Assembly (NCBI GenBank): GCA_021378525.1
Contig: JAACJW010000003.1
Span: 1 to 61,182 of the forward strand
Direction: 5' to 3'
Source: Ureaplasma sp. Hg2
Lineage (GTDB): Bacteria; Bacillota_I; Bacilli_A; Mycoplasmatales; Mycoplasmoidaceae
DNA: 61,182 bases
This document shows positions 59,768 to 61,182 of this stretch, in pieces (positions within the stretch are counted from its first letter, which is position 1; every line of letters starts with the position of its first letter). The notes under the pieces were generated by a model. It worked only from the letters and a program-made list of their open reading frames with translations. It searched no databases and was not told where the DNA came from. Position numbers and translations under genes: made by a program.

Positions 59768-60187
59768 ATTGGTCAGACTTTCACTAAATATATTTACAAT
59801 TTAGATGATATTCATTCGTAAACAGGGTTTAATTTCATTATCAAATACCCCGAAAGTTATTTGAGGAGACTTGAGAAAGGATGCGATAATTGCATTGGAG
59901 GAATTCTCAAACTATTGTTCTCATTTGTTTAAAAATATTTAACACTTCTGGAAAAGATGCCGAAAGCATTGCTAGTTAAAAAATTGTGAATTAAATAAAA
60001 ATTTACATCATTTAAAAATCCATTAATTGCAACAAACATATTGCTTAAGATTATGATTAAATGAATTAAGTCATAGATAGTCTGCTAATAGGAAAAAATC
60101 TACTAGGTGATATAAACTAGCTAAGTAAAAACGGACAACTCCAAACTATAACTCCACATGTTTTTTCATTTTATTTTTTTCGTATTC

Positions 60188-61182
60188 TTATCATTTTTTC
60201 TTAGTTTTTCTTATTGGTTTACCGTTCTTACTCAATTTACTAGATACAGTAGATCGACCGCTAACATATTTACCGTGGTTGATGTTTTTAACATTTCTTT
60301 GTGGGAAACGATCAGTAGTATGAGGTTTGCCTTTGGGTGGGATACCTCTGATAGTATTATTTATGGATTTTTTTGAACTTTGATATCGAGTGTTTTGACT
60401 ATTATGTGATTTAACTTTAGTAATATTTATTGGGACACCTTTTGGTTTTTGGTTTCCTGAAGGCGCCTTCTTTTTAAATGGATTCTTAACATCTAGTGAA
60501 TAAGATTTTAAAGCACCATATTTTGTAGAGGTAGATGTTTTAGTATATTTGGGTGAAGTACTATGATATTTTGGCGCATAGCTACTTTGTGCCTTTCTTC
60601 CATCATGTTCAGGAGGTAATAATTTTTTACTTTGTGGATAAATAGTTTTATTGATTTTTTTAAGATTGTTCCCCTTTTGAGAGGGCATTTTCATTTTTCT
60701 ATATGTTTTAATTTTATTAGGTTTAAAATAGATAATATTTTTTTTCTTATAAAAATAGTAAAATAGCAATGATAAAAGTAAAATGAAACATAGAGCCCCG
60801 ATAACACCACCAATAATAGCACCAAGATTATTGCTCGATCCATTATTTGGCTTTGGAGTTGGCTTTGGAGATACACCTTTTTTAAATCCTGTATAAGTTT
60901 TTTTAGAACTTACCCCGTAAGAACTATAAGTAAAGATAAAATATATAGTTACTTCGCCTGTGCTAGCATTTTGTCCTGTTGTAAGCAAACCCTTATCTTT
61001 TATATCGTCATAATTAATAATATATTTGCTAGCCTTAACACCATCGATTTGATCGGGATAATACCCTTTGTTTTGACTGGTATCATTCTCTGCTCACTTA
61101 ACTTTAAGCTGAGCGTCGTCTATTGTTCTAGCGGTTTTAGCAGTAGATAGGGTTGTTGAATCAACGCTAGCCTTGAAAGGAG
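60188..61182 (-). CDS. single-TM surface protein with long Lys-rich cytoplasmic tail (N-terminus outside window)
   Basis: ectodomain, TM LGAIIGGVIGALCFILLLSLLFYYFYKKK, then basic low-complexity tail; frame remains open to window end via UGA. Confidence 0.75.

Noticed and set aside
59770-60180. Possible ncRNA in the 59770-60180 gap (TTGAGAA..TTCTCAA inverted repeat)
   Set aside because: The short repeat is weakly placed, with no clear promoter/terminator pair; insufficient support.
1-61182. CRISPR arrays, tRNA/rRNA genes, intact IS elements
   Set aside because: No regularly spaced repeats, no T-loop (GGTTCRANYCC) plus cloverleaf signals, no rRNA signatures and no complete transposase were seen.

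Overview
AT-rich Mollicutes (mycoplasma-type) chromosomal segment. UGA must be read as Trp: most genes in the supplied ORF track are split at in-frame TGA codons and were rejoined here, and some genes (rpmB, an SSB-like gene, small membrane proteins) are absent from the track. The window is mostly core genes: manA, folD, ispF, trxB, recA, rny, trpS, nadK, rnjA, rplJ/rplL, rpmB, fakA, plsX, rnc, smc, ftsY, ylxM, degV, thrS. Accessory content includes MOLPALP-like surface proteins, an SGNH hydrolase, a PTS-nanE-RpiR amino-sugar locus, an ABC exporter and an orphan operon. No tRNA, rRNA, CRISPR array or intact mobile element was seen. The most striking observation is an anaerobic (class III) ribonucleotide reductase locus. 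Its catalytic chain ends at an in-frame TAA inside the zinc-binding region, and the glycyl-radical motif (RVTGYLS) lies on a separate 65-aa ORF with its own Shine-Dalgarno, followed by nrdG. Other notable items are three HAD-family proteins with damaged catalytic motif I, a purine riboswitch with a readable terminator/anti-terminator switch before an NCS2 permease, an L10-leader attenuator, a Cys-less EIIB-like protein, and a MOLPALP-like paralogue whose lipobox is replaced by a duplicated cytoplasmic motif plus a TM anchor. All family calls are from reading the sequence; no database search was run.
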